Shown here in pieces: positions 55,825 through 63,591 of a stretch of 64,000 nt of DNA. Made by a program: the position numbers and the translations under genes. This stretch comes from Bradyrhizobium erythrophlei. Lineage in GTDB: Bacteria; Pseudomonadota; Alphaproteobacteria; Rhizobiales; Xanthobacteraceae. Every line of letters starts with the position of its first letter. The first letter of the stretch is position 1. The stretch spans positions 8,460,001-8,524,000 of the forward strand of contig NZ_LT670817.1 in NCBI RefSeq assembly GCF_900129425.1, given 5' to 3'. The notes below the pieces were generated by a model, which saw nothing but the letters and a program-made list of their open reading frames with translations, had not been told where the DNA came from and made no database searches.

Positions 55825-55852
55825 TTGCACTGCTTTCATGCCATGCTAGCAT
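55825..55852 (+). promoter_or_regulatory. Candidate promoter of coaBC
   Basis: TTGCAC (55825-55830), 16 bases, TAGCAT (55847-55852), in the 51-base gap between ubiB and coaBC. The -10 hexamer overlaps the palindromes described next. Confidence 0.4.
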
Positions 55853-55864
55853 TGCTGTCGCAAT
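55843..55864. promoter_or_regulatory. Paired palindromes, candidate operator of coaBC
   Basis: ATGCTAGCAT (55843-55852) is a perfect palindrome. It is joined directly to ATTGC-TGTC-GCAAT (55851-55864), a perfect 5-bp inverted repeat. They end 11 bases before the coaBC ATG. TGCTAGCA differs in one base from the half-site TGCTATCA that I recall for gonococcal FitA, the family of the DNA-binding domain at the CoaBC N terminus. Confidence 0.5.
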
Positions 55865-55875
55865 AGAGATTCCCA

Positions 55876-57309
55876 ATGGCCAGCCTAACCATCCGAAAAC
55901 TCGACGACGCCATCCGGGACGAGCTGCGCCTGCGCGCGGCCCGCAACGGCCGCTCGGTCGAGGACGAGGTGCGGGTGATCCTGCGCGACGCCTCGCAGAA
56001 TCAGCCCTTGCTCACGGCAGCCGGCTCTCAAACCGTTCCCCAGGGCGACGTGGCGCGCCCGCGCGCTGCTCGCGACGCAGGCAACCTTCGCCGCGTCACC
56101 CTGATCATCGGCGGCGGTATCGCCGCCTACAAGGCGCTGGACCTGATCCGGCGGCTGAAGGAACGACATATCCACGTCCGCTGCGTGCTGACCAGGGCTG
56201 CGCAGCAGTTCGTCACCCCGCTTGCGGCCAGCGCGCTGTCGAACGAGCGCGCCTACACCGATCTGTTCGATCCGGAGAGCGAGTTCGATGCCGGCCACAT
56301 CCGTCTGGCGCGCGACTGCGACCTGATCGTGGTGGCGCCGGCGACCGCGGACCTGATGGCGAAGATGGCGAACGGTCACGCCGACGATCTCGCCAGTGCC
56401 ATTTTGCTCGCGGCCAACCGGCCGATCCTGCTGGCACCGGCGATGAATCCTTTAATGTGGAACAACGCCGCAACCCGCCGCAATGCTGCGCAGCTCAAAC
56501 GCGACGGCGTCGGCATGATCGGACCCAATGCCGGCGAAATGGCCGAAGCCGGCGAGGCCGGTGTCGGCCGGATGGCGGAGCCCTTGGAAGTAGCTGCCGC
56601 CGCGGAGCGCTTTCTGCGCCCCTCCCAACCGAAACCGCTTGCCGGCAAGCGCATCCTCATTACGGCAGGGCCGACGCACGAGCCGATCGATCCGGTGCGC
56701 TACATCGCCAACCGCTCCTCCGGCAAACAGGGTTTTGCCATTGCCGCCGCGGCACAGGCGGCGGGCGCGGACGCTACTTTGATCTCGGGCCCGGTCGACC
56801 TCGATGATCCCGCCGGGGTCACGGTGAAACATGTGGAATCCGCGCGCGAGATGCTGCACCAGGTGGAAGCCGCGCTTCCGGCGGACATCGCGATCTTCGC
56901 CGCCGCCGTCGCCGACTGGCGCGTTGCCAACGAGGGTGAGCAGAAACTGAAAAAAACGGCGGCCGGCATGCCGCCGCTGCAACTGGTGGAAAATCCCGAC
57001 ATCCTGGCGACGATTTCGAAATTGCCGGATAAGCGGCCGGGACTGGTAATCGGATTCGCCGCCGAGACGGAAAACCTGATCGACAACGCCAAGGCCAAAC
57101 TCGCGCGCAAAGGCTGCGACTGGATCGTCGCCAATGATGTCTCGCCGGCGACGGGCGTGATGGGTGGTGACCGCAACACCGTCCACCTGCTGACCCGTGA
57201 TGGCGCCGGCATCCATGTCGACTCCTGGCCGGCGATGACCAAGGAAGACGTCGCCACCGCCCTGGTGGGGCGGATCGTAAAGACTTTGACTGTGGAGAAA
57301 ACCTCGTGA
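55876..57309 (+). CDS. coaBC: CoaBC with an N-terminal ribbon-helix-helix DNA-binding domain
   Basis: A 477-residue protein. Residues about 75-477 form the usual bifunctional CoaBC, which makes 4'-phosphopantetheine from phosphopantothenate and cysteine: flavin-binding CoaC (GGGIAAYKALDLI, SALSNERAYTDLF, LLAPAMNPLMW) and CTP-dependent CoaB (ITAGPTHEPIDPVRYIANRSSGKQG in two parts, KLKKTAAG). Residues 1-40 (MASLTIRKLDDAIRDELRLR, NGRSVEDEVRVILRDA) are a FitA/VapB antitoxin-type ribbon-helix-helix, joined by a 35-residue linker. A GTG at 56050 after AGGGCGA could start a normal-length CoaBC from the same message. It overlaps dut by four bases (GTGA). Confidence 0.93.
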   Translation: MASLTIRKLDDAIRDELRLRAARNGRSVEDEVRVILRDASQNQPLLTAAGSQTVPQGDVARPRAARDAGNLRRVTLIIGGGIAAYKALDLIRRLKERHIHVRCVLTRAAQQFVTPLAASALSNERAYTDLFDPESEFDAGHIRLARDCDLIVVAPATADLMAKMANGHADDLASAILLAANRPILLAPAMNPLMWNNAATRRNAAQLKRDGVGMIGPNAGEMAEAGEAGVGRMAEPLEVAAAAERFLRPSQPKPLAGKRILITAGPTHEPIDPVRYIANRSSGKQGFAIAAAAQAAGADATLISGPVDLDDPAGVTVKHVESAREMLHQVEAALPADIAIFAAAVADWRVANEGEQKLKKTAAGMPPLQLVENPDILATISKLPDKRPGLVIGFAAETENLIDNAKAKLARKGCDWIVANDVSPATGVMGGDRNTVHLLTRDGAGIHVDSWPAMTKEDVATALVGRIVKTLTVEKTS

Positions 57310-57764
57310 GCGTCACCGTCCAGGTCGAGATCCGGCAATTGCCGCACGGCGAGGGCCTGGCGCTGCCGGCCTACCAGAGCGCGCACGCCGCCGGGCTCGA
57401 TCTGCTGGCCGCGGTACCGGAAGATGCGCCCATGATCCTCGCCCCGGGGAAGCACGCGCTGGTGCCGACCGGGCTGACGATCGCGCTGCCTGCGGGCTAC
57501 GAGGCGCAGGTCCGGCCGCGTTCCGGGCTCGCCGCGAAACACGGCGTCACCGTATTGAATGCGCCTGGCACGGTTGACGCGGATTACCGCGGCGAGATCG
57601 GTGTGCTCCTCATCAACCACGGCGACGCGTCGTTTCCGATCCGGCGCGGCGAGCGCATCGCGCAGATGGTGATAGCGTCCGTGGCCCGCGCGGAACTCGT
57701 TCTCGCGGTGTCGCTTTCCGCCACCGACCGCGGCAGTGGCGGCTTCGGTTCCACCGGGCGCTGA
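57306..57764 (+). CDS. dut: dUTP diphosphatase
   Basis: A 152-residue trimeric dUTPase that hydrolyses dUTP to dUMP, keeping uracil out of DNA and feeding thymidylate synthesis. All five motifs are visible, including AAGLDLLA, RPRSGLAAKHGV, NAPGTVDADYRGE, RRGERIAQMV and the C-terminal RGSGGFGSTG that closes over the substrate. The start is GTG at 57306 within the coaBC stop; the coaBC-dut pair is widespread in proteobacteria. Confidence 0.96.
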   Translation: MSVTVQVEIRQLPHGEGLALPAYQSAHAAGLDLLAAVPEDAPMILAPGKHALVPTGLTIALPAGYEAQVRPRSGLAAKHGVTVLNAPGTVDADYRGEIGVLLINHGDASFPIRRGERIAQMVIASVARAELVLAVSLSATDRGSGGFGSTGR

Positions 57765-57956
57765 TTTCGATCAAGCCGCGGATGAATCTTCATAAAAGTC
57801 GCGCCGCCGGGGGGTTGGCACCGCATTTTTTTGCCCCGAGATTCGCGTTCACGGTCTGGACTCTTACCCCTCGACTCCGGTTGGGGATATTGTCACTCGA
57901 TTCGCGAACGGCGAGATCAGGCGCCGGGCGTATAGTCGTGTGGTTTGGGGCGAACT

Positions 57957-60467
57957 ATGTCGGGCGTAATCGTGGCGATGCGTCGGACCCTGCTGTCGTG
58001 CACATCACTGGCACGTAACGGCCTGACCGGGCTTGGCATCGCCGCACTGCTGTCGACCACGCCCGCTCATGCCGGCGATTTGCCGCTGCTGCAGGCGATT
58101 TCGGGCTACCTCAACCTCAATCGTCAGGAATTCGCGGTGCTGACCACGGCACTGGCATTGCTCGGCTTTACGGTGGTGGCTGCGATCCTTTTGATGCGCA
58201 CGCGGGTCGGCGCGGCCAAGAACGAGGCCCGGCTGCGCGCCGATATCGGGGAACTGCAGGTCCAGGCCGACCGGTTCCGGGCGCTGCTGTTCGCCGAGCC
58301 GCAGATTCTGATCTCGTGGGCGGCAGGCGATAATCGCCCCCAGATCAGCGGCGACACCTCGCTGCTGATGTCGCAGGATTCCCCGCAGCGCGTTCTGGCC
58401 TTCGGAACCTGGCTGCCGCCGGAACCGGCGCTGCAGATGGATCACGCCGTCGACGCCCTGCGCGAGGCCGGCGAGGGTTTTCTGCTCAATCTGACGACAT
58501 CGACCGGACGTTCCATCGAGGCCATGGGCCGCGCCATCGGCGGCCAGGCCATCGTCCGGATTCGCGAGCTCGGCGGATTGCGCCGGGAACTCGCCGAGAC
58601 CAACCTGCGGCACAAGGCGCTGTTGGAAGAAACCGAGATGTTGCGCGGTTTCGCCGCCGCCGCGCCGTGGCCGATCTGGGCCAAGCGCGCCAAAGGCGGG
58701 CTCAGCTATGCCAACGCCGCCTATGCGCGGGCGACCGAAGCCGTCAGCGTCGCGGATGCGATCGATCGCGGCCTTGAACTGCTCGACAGCGGCGCCCGCG
58801 GCGATATGGACCGCGCGTTGAACGGCGCTACGGCTTTCACCGCGCGGCTGCCGATCGTGGTCGGCGGCGAGCGCCGCATCTACGATGTGCATGCGACCAA
58901 TCTCGATGGCAACGGGAGCGTCGGCATCGCCATCGACGCCAGCGAAGCCACCGCGCTGCGCGCGGCGCTGGTGCGGATGGCGGAGGCGCATCGCCGCACG
59001 CTCGATCAACTGTCGTCCGGGGTCGCCGTGTTCGACGGCCAGCGGCGCCTTGCGTTCTACAACGATTCCTATCGCCGGCTGTGGGACCTCGACCGCGCGT
59101 TCCTCGACAGCAATCCCGATGATTCGAGCGTGCTCGATCGGCTGCGCGCCGCCCGCAAACTCCCCGAACAGCCGGATTTCCGGGCCTGGAAGGTCAAGCT
59201 GCACGAGGCCTATCGCGCGGTCGATCCCCAAAAGGACACCTGGTATCTGCCCGATGGCCGCGCGGTCAGCGTCGTCACCACGCCCAATCCGGAAGGCGGC
59301 GTCACCTATCTGTTCGACGACGTGACCGAAAGCCTGGAACTGGCGCGGCGCTTTGACGGCCTGATCCGGGTCCAGCGTGAAACGCTCGATAATCTCGCCG
59401 AGGCCGTCGCGGTGTTCGGCAGCAATGGCCGCGCGCAACTCTTCAATCCGGCTTTCGCGAAAATGTGGAAGCTGTCGGCGGAGGCGATGCAGGAACAGCC
59501 GCATATCGAGACCGTGGAGGCCTGGTGCAGGCCGCTGTTCGATGACGCCGGCACATGGCGGACGCTCCGCGAAGCGATTACGGCGATCGAAAACCGGGTT
59601 GAGGTGCCGCTGAAGCTCGAGCGCAAGGACGGCAGCGTGCTGGACTGCATGACCATGCCGCTGCCCGACGGCGCCACCATGCTGACATTCCAGGACATTA
59701 CGGATACCGAGAACGTCGAGCGGGCGCTGCGCGAGCGCAACGAGGCGCTGGAGACCGCGGACCAGATGAAGGTCGATTTCGTCCATCACGTGTCCTACGA
59801 ACTGCGTTCGCCGCTGACCACCATCATCGGCTTTGCGCACTTCCTGAGCGACCCCGTCACCGGCCCGCTGATGCCGAAGCAGGCCGAATATCTCGGCTAC
59901 ATCACCGCCTCGACCAACGCGCTGCTCGCCATCATCAACAACATCCTCGATCTCGCCACCATCGACGCCGGCGCGATGTCGCTCAATCTCGGCTCGATCG
60001 ATATCCGCAAGACCATCGAGGCCGCGGCCGAGGGCATCCAGGACCGGCTCGCGACCGACCGCATCGAACTCAAGGTCGACGTCGACCCGAACATCGGGAG
60101 CTTTGTCGGCGACGAACGTCGCGTGGTGCAGGTGCTGTATAACCTGCTTGCCAACGCCGTCGGATTTTCGCCTCAGGATTCGACCGTCGGCCTGAGCGCC
60201 ACGCGAACCGAGCACAACGTCATTTTCACGGTGACCGATTCCGGTCCGGGCATTCCGCCCGACGTCAAGGACAAGGTGTTCGACTGGTTCGAGAGTCATT
60301 CCAACGGATCGCGGCATCGCGGCGCCGGCCTCGGGCTGTCGCTGGTGCGCTCCTTTGTCGAACTGCACGGAGGCAAGGTGCGCGTCGATTCGATCGTCGG
60401 CAAAGGCACGACCGTCACGTGCGACTTTCCGACCGATCAGGCCGCGCATCGCAACGCCGCGGAATGA
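57957..60467 (+). CDS. divL: DivL-type PAS sensor kinase with Tyr in place of phospho-His
   Basis: An 836-residue membrane protein. It has a signal-like segment (about 10-39), a membrane helix (about 61-80), PAS-type domains (about 220-320, 335-450 and 460-570), a DHp helix and a kinase ATPase. The DHp motif reads HHVSYELRSPLT: Tyr614 is where histidine kinases have the phosphorylated His. This is the hallmark of Caulobacter DivL (Tyr550), which controls CckA and the cell cycle. N, G1 and G2 boxes (NLLANAVGFS, DSGPGIPP, GAGLGLSLV) are intact. I chose the ATG at 57957; TTG at 57945 is in frame. It overlaps the next gene by four bases. Confidence 0.85.
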   Translation: MSGVIVAMRRTLLSCTSLARNGLTGLGIAALLSTTPAHAGDLPLLQAISGYLNLNRQEFAVLTTALALLGFTVVAAILLMRTRVGAAKNEARLRADIGELQVQADRFRALLFAEPQILISWAAGDNRPQISGDTSLLMSQDSPQRVLAFGTWLPPEPALQMDHAVDALREAGEGFLLNLTTSTGRSIEAMGRAIGGQAIVRIRELGGLRRELAETNLRHKALLEETEMLRGFAAAAPWPIWAKRAKGGLSYANAAYARATEAVSVADAIDRGLELLDSGARGDMDRALNGATAFTARLPIVVGGERRIYDVHATNLDGNGSVGIAIDASEATALRAALVRMAEAHRRTLDQLSSGVAVFDGQRRLAFYNDSYRRLWDLDRAFLDSNPDDSSVLDRLRAARKLPEQPDFRAWKVKLHEAYRAVDPQKDTWYLPDGRAVSVVTTPNPEGGVTYLFDDVTESLELARRFDGLIRVQRETLDNLAEAVAVFGSNGRAQLFNPAFAKMWKLSAEAMQEQPHIETVEAWCRPLFDDAGTWRTLREAITAIENRVEVPLKLERKDGSVLDCMTMPLPDGATMLTFQDITDTENVERALRERNEALETADQMKVDFVHHVSYELRSPLTTIIGFAHFLSDPVTGPLMPKQAEYLGYITASTNALLAIINNILDLATIDAGAMSLNLGSIDIRKTIEAAAEGIQDRLATDRIELKVDVDPNIGSFVGDERRVVQVLYNLLANAVGFSPQDSTVGLSATRTEHNVIFTVTDSGPGIPPDVKDKVFDWFESHSNGSRHRGAGLGLSLVRSFVELHGGKVRVDSIVGKGTTVTCDFPTDQAAHRNAAE

Positions 60468-61987
60468 CGGCTCCCACCACATTCTCGGTTGCGCTGGCGA
60501 ACGAGACGGCCACCGCGCATCTGATGGCCGATCTGGCGCTGCTGATCGGCCCCGGCGATGTCATCACGCTTTCGGGCGACCTCGGTGCCGGCAAGACCGC
60601 CGCGGCACGGGCGATGATCCGCTATCTCGCCGGTGACGACGCCGTCGAGGTTCCAAGCCCGACCTTCACGCTGGCGCAGACCTACGATCTGCCGCCGTTT
60701 CCGCTGATTCATGCCGATCTCTACCGCGTCAACGATCCCCTCGAACTGGAAGAGCTCGGCCTGTCGCCCTTGCCGGAGGGCACGGTGGCGCTGATCGAAT
60801 GGCCGGAGCGCGCGCCATCGGCGCTTCCCGCCGACCGCATCGATATCGCGCTCAGTCACCGTTCGGCGCTGGGATCCACCGCGCGCGCCGCTGAAATCAC
60901 CGGCTATGGCAAAGCGGGCGCGCAAGTCGCGAGGCTGAAGGCGCTGCGGCAGTTTCTCGACGGCGCCGGCTATACCGACGCCAGGCGCCAGCGCATGGCC
61001 GGCGATGCGTCGACGCGCTCCTATGCGCGGCTTGTCCGCGACGACGGCGTGGTCATCCTGATGAACTCGCCGCGGCGGCCCGACGGACCGGCGATCTATG
61101 ACGGCAGGTCGTACAGCGCGGCGGTGCACCTTGCCGAGGACGTCAAGCCGTTCGTCGCCATCGCCGGCGGCCTGCGCGAGCGCGGCTTCTCGGCGCCGGC
61201 CATTCGTCACGCCGATCTCGACACGGGATTCCTGATCACCGAGGATTTTGGCAGCGCGGGTTTTGTCGAGGGCGATCCAGCCCGACCGATCGCGGAGCGG
61301 TACGAGGCCGCGACCGACTTGCTGGCCGCGCTGCATCGCGAAGCCCTGCCCGAGATTCTCCCGCTGGCGCCGCAGCTCAGCTACGCCATCCCCACCTTCG
61401 ACACCGAGGCGCTGCTGGTCGAGGTCGGATTGATGCTGGAATGGTATCTGCCGGACCGCGGGGCGGAGCCGACCGGCGACCTGCGCGCCGAATTCGTCGC
61501 GATGTGGCGCGATTTGTTGAGCAAACCCGTCTCCAGCGCCAGGACCTGGCTGCTGCGGGATTTTCACTCCCCCAACCTGATCTGGCTCGAGCAGCGGCCC
61601 GGGATCGCGAAAGTGGGCGTGATCGACTTCCAGGACGCCGTGCTGGGTCCCGCCGCCTACGATCTGGTGTCGCTGTTGCAGGACGCGCGCCTCGATGTGC
61701 CCGAAGCGCTCGAGCTTGCGCTGCTGACGCGCTATATCAAGGCGCGGCGCGCGTCCGACGATAAGTTCGACCCGGTCGGTTTCGCCGAGCTGTACGCCAT
61801 CATGTCGGCACAACGTAACACGCGGCTGCTCGGTACCTTTGCGCGGCTCAACCGGCGTGACGGCAAGCCGCAATATCTGCGCCACCAGCCCAGAATCTGG
61901 ACCTATCTCACCCGATCGCTGGCTCACCCCGCGCTGGCGCGCGCCCGGGAGTGGTATTCCGCCCACGTGCCCGCGCCGGTTCCCTGA
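60464..61987 (+). CDS. tsaE-amgK: TsaE-AmgK fusion: tRNA t6A ATPase plus cell-wall amino-sugar kinase
   Basis: A 507-residue two-domain protein. Residues 1-148 are TsaE, the ATPase of the t6A37 complex (Walker A GDLGAGKT at 38-45, VPSPTFTLAQTY, HADLYRV, IEWPER). Residues about 157-507 are an aminoglycoside-phosphotransferase-fold kinase with the AmgK signature GDASTRSYARL at 180-190, the catalytic LLRDFHSPNLIW and DFQDAVLGPAAYDL. AmgK phosphorylates N-acetylmuramate and GlcNAc at C1 in peptidoglycan recycling. MurU, the next enzyme of that route, is encoded 526 bases downstream. ATGA overlap with divL. Confidence 0.9.
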   Translation: MTAPTTFSVALANETATAHLMADLALLIGPGDVITLSGDLGAGKTAAARAMIRYLAGDDAVEVPSPTFTLAQTYDLPPFPLIHADLYRVNDPLELEELGLSPLPEGTVALIEWPERAPSALPADRIDIALSHRSALGSTARAAEITGYGKAGAQVARLKALRQFLDGAGYTDARRQRMAGDASTRSYARLVRDDGVVILMNSPRRPDGPAIYDGRSYSAAVHLAEDVKPFVAIAGGLRERGFSAPAIRHADLDTGFLITEDFGSAGFVEGDPARPIAERYEAATDLLAALHREALPEILPLAPQLSYAIPTFDTEALLVEVGLMLEWYLPDRGAEPTGDLRAEFVAMWRDLLSKPVSSARTWLLRDFHSPNLIWLEQRPGIAKVGVIDFQDAVLGPAAYDLVSLLQDARLDVPEALELALLTRYIKARRASDDKFDPVGFAELYAIMSAQRNTRLLGTFARLNRRDGKPQYLRHQPRIWTYLTRSLAHPALARAREWYSAHVPAPVP

Positions 61988-62071
61988 TTTACGGGTTGTT
62001 AGCCACCCTGCCTTAATCTGCCGCAAATCCTGCCCGGCGCGGGCGGCGGCTTTGAGGGCTGGAGCGAATTT

Positions 62072-62395
62072 ATGGTGTCGGAACGGCGCAAGGGCGAGCG
62101 CGTCACGTTCGAGCGCGGGATTCCCGCGCATATGATGGGCATCGACGGCACCTGGCGGCGCGAATGCCTCATGGAAGACATTTCGGAGACCGGTGCCAAA
62201 CTCACCATCGAGGGCTCGGTCGAAGGGCTGCAACTCAAGGAATTCTTCCTGCTGCTGTCGTCCACGGGTCTCGCCTATCGGCGCTGCGAGCTGTCCTGGG
62301 TCAATGGCGATCAGATCGGCGTCAATTTCCTTAAAACCGGCGACAAGAAAAAAAGGTCGGCGAGGCGCGGTGCGCCGCAGGCCGCGGAAGTCTGA
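62072..62395 (+). CDS. PilZ-domain protein
   Basis: A 107-residue protein that is almost only a PilZ domain, the common receptor for cyclic di-GMP. Both binding motifs are visible: the Arg motif (SERRKGER, residues 3-10) and D-x-S-x2-G (EDISETGAKL). The C terminus is basic (KKKRSARRG). It lies between the AmgK and MurU genes on the same strand, 84 bases after the first and 117 before the second, so it may be part of that transcript. The target it regulates is unknown. Confidence 0.85.
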   Translation: MVSERRKGERVTFERGIPAHMMGIDGTWRRECLMEDISETGAKLTIEGSVEGLQLKEFFLLLSSTGLAYRRCELSWVNGDQIGVNFLKTGDKKKRSARRGAPQAAEV

Positions 62396-62512
62396 ACGCG
62401 CCGTCGCACAATCGTCACGGGCTGCGGCTATGGCGTCCGCGGTCGATGCGCCCTGCAAATCACCGTGATATGATTCGCGCCAGCCTGAATCCAGTTCGAG
62501 AAATTTCCGAAG

Positions 62513-63235
62513 ATGTCCGTCAAGCCCAACAAAGCCATGGTCCTCGCCGCCGGTCTCGGCGTGCGCATGCGTCCCCTGACGGACCATCTGCCGAAGCCGC
62601 TGGTGCGCGTGGCGGGCCGCGCGCTGCTCGATCATGTGCTCGACAAGCTTCGCGACGCCGGCGTCAGCGAAGCCGTCGTCAACGTGCACTATCTGCCCGA
62701 CCAGATCATCGATCACGTCGCCGCCCGCGCGCGGCCGCGCGTGATCATCTCCGATGAGCGCGACGAGGTGCTCGGCACCGGCGGCGGCGTCGTCAAGGCG
62801 CTGCCCCTGCTCGGGCCTGCACCGTTCTTCCTCGTCAATGCCGACACCATGTGGATCGACGGCGTGCGGCCCAATCTGGCGCGGCTGGCCGAAACCTTCG
62901 ATCCCGCGCGCATGGATATCCTGCTGCTGATGGCGCCGACCACCAGCAGCATCGGCTATGGCGGGCGCGGCGACTACGCCATGCTGCCCGATGGCGCGCT
63001 GCGCAAGCGGAGGGAACATCAGGTGGTCCCGTTCGTCTATGCCGGCGCTGCGATCATGTCGCCGTCGCTGTTCGCCGACGCCCCGTCGGGCGAATTTTCG
63101 CTGACCAAAATGTTCGATCGCGCCAACGAGCAGGAACGGCTGTTCGGCCTGCGGCTCGACGGCGTGTGGATGCATGTCGGAACCCCCGACGCGGTTCACG
63201 CCGCGGAAGAGGCCTTTCTTCAAAGCGTGGCGTAG
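62513..63235 (+). CDS. murU: N-acetylmuramate-1-phosphate uridylyltransferase
   Basis: A 240-residue sugar-nucleotidyltransferase. The signature AMVLAAGLGVRMRPLTDHLPKPL in two parts marks the G-x-G-x-R nucleotide loop and the catalytic Lys, and FFLVNADTMW supplies the metal-binding Asp. It closely fits MurU, which joins MurNAc-1-phosphate with UTP to give UDP-MurNAc, bypassing de novo synthesis and giving fosfomycin tolerance in Pseudomonas putida. AmgK, the kinase that makes its substrate, is encoded just upstream. Confidence 0.9.
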   Translation: MSVKPNKAMVLAAGLGVRMRPLTDHLPKPLVRVAGRALLDHVLDKLRDAGVSEAVVNVHYLPDQIIDHVAARARPRVIISDERDEVLGTGGGVVKALPLLGPAPFFLVNADTMWIDGVRPNLARLAETFDPARMDILLLMAPTTSSIGYGGRGDYAMLPDGALRKRREHQVVPFVYAGAAIMSPSLFADAPSGEFSLTKMFDRANEQERLFGLRLDGVWMHVGTPDAVHAAEEAFLQSVA

Positions 63236-63369
63236 CCTGGTCGTAGGGCGGGCACGGCTCAAAGAGCGCCCTTGCGCAGCCTACGAATTGCTCCCTTTGA
63301 TCGCGGAGCAAAGCGACGACCCGATTCCTCCGAAGTGAAGCGTCCCTGTGCCGGCATCGGCGGTGAGCT

Positions 63370-63490
63370 CCCTCTCCCCTTGCGGGAGAGGGTTGGGGTG
63401 AGGGGTTCAGGTCTATCGATGGACCGTAACCCCTCACCCGGATCGCATCTGACGATGCGATCCGACCTCTCCCGCAAGGGGAGAGGTGAA
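63370..63490. repeat. Dispersed palindromic repeat, family A
   Basis: CCCTCTCCCC/TGCGGGAGAGGG at the left, GGGTGAGGGGTT pairing with AACCCCTCACCC in the middle, CGGATCGCATC/GATGCGATCCG, and ACCTCTCCCGC/GGGGAGAGGT at the right. It is the most complete family A copy in the window and lies just after murU. Confidence 0.87.
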
Positions 63491-63591
63491 GAGCGCCGGG
63501 CGCGGCACCGTCCATATCGGATTCAAATTTTCAACAGCCAAGGTGCAAGTGTTGTAAGATTGTCATTGCGAGCGGATCCAGACACACCTTC

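Noticed and set aside
58005..63262. Very long open frames on the minus strand opposite divL, tsaE-amgK and murU
   Set aside because: They are mirror frames caused by high GC at third positions; their translations are Arg/Gly/His-rich and have no domain, and the plus-strand genes are certain.
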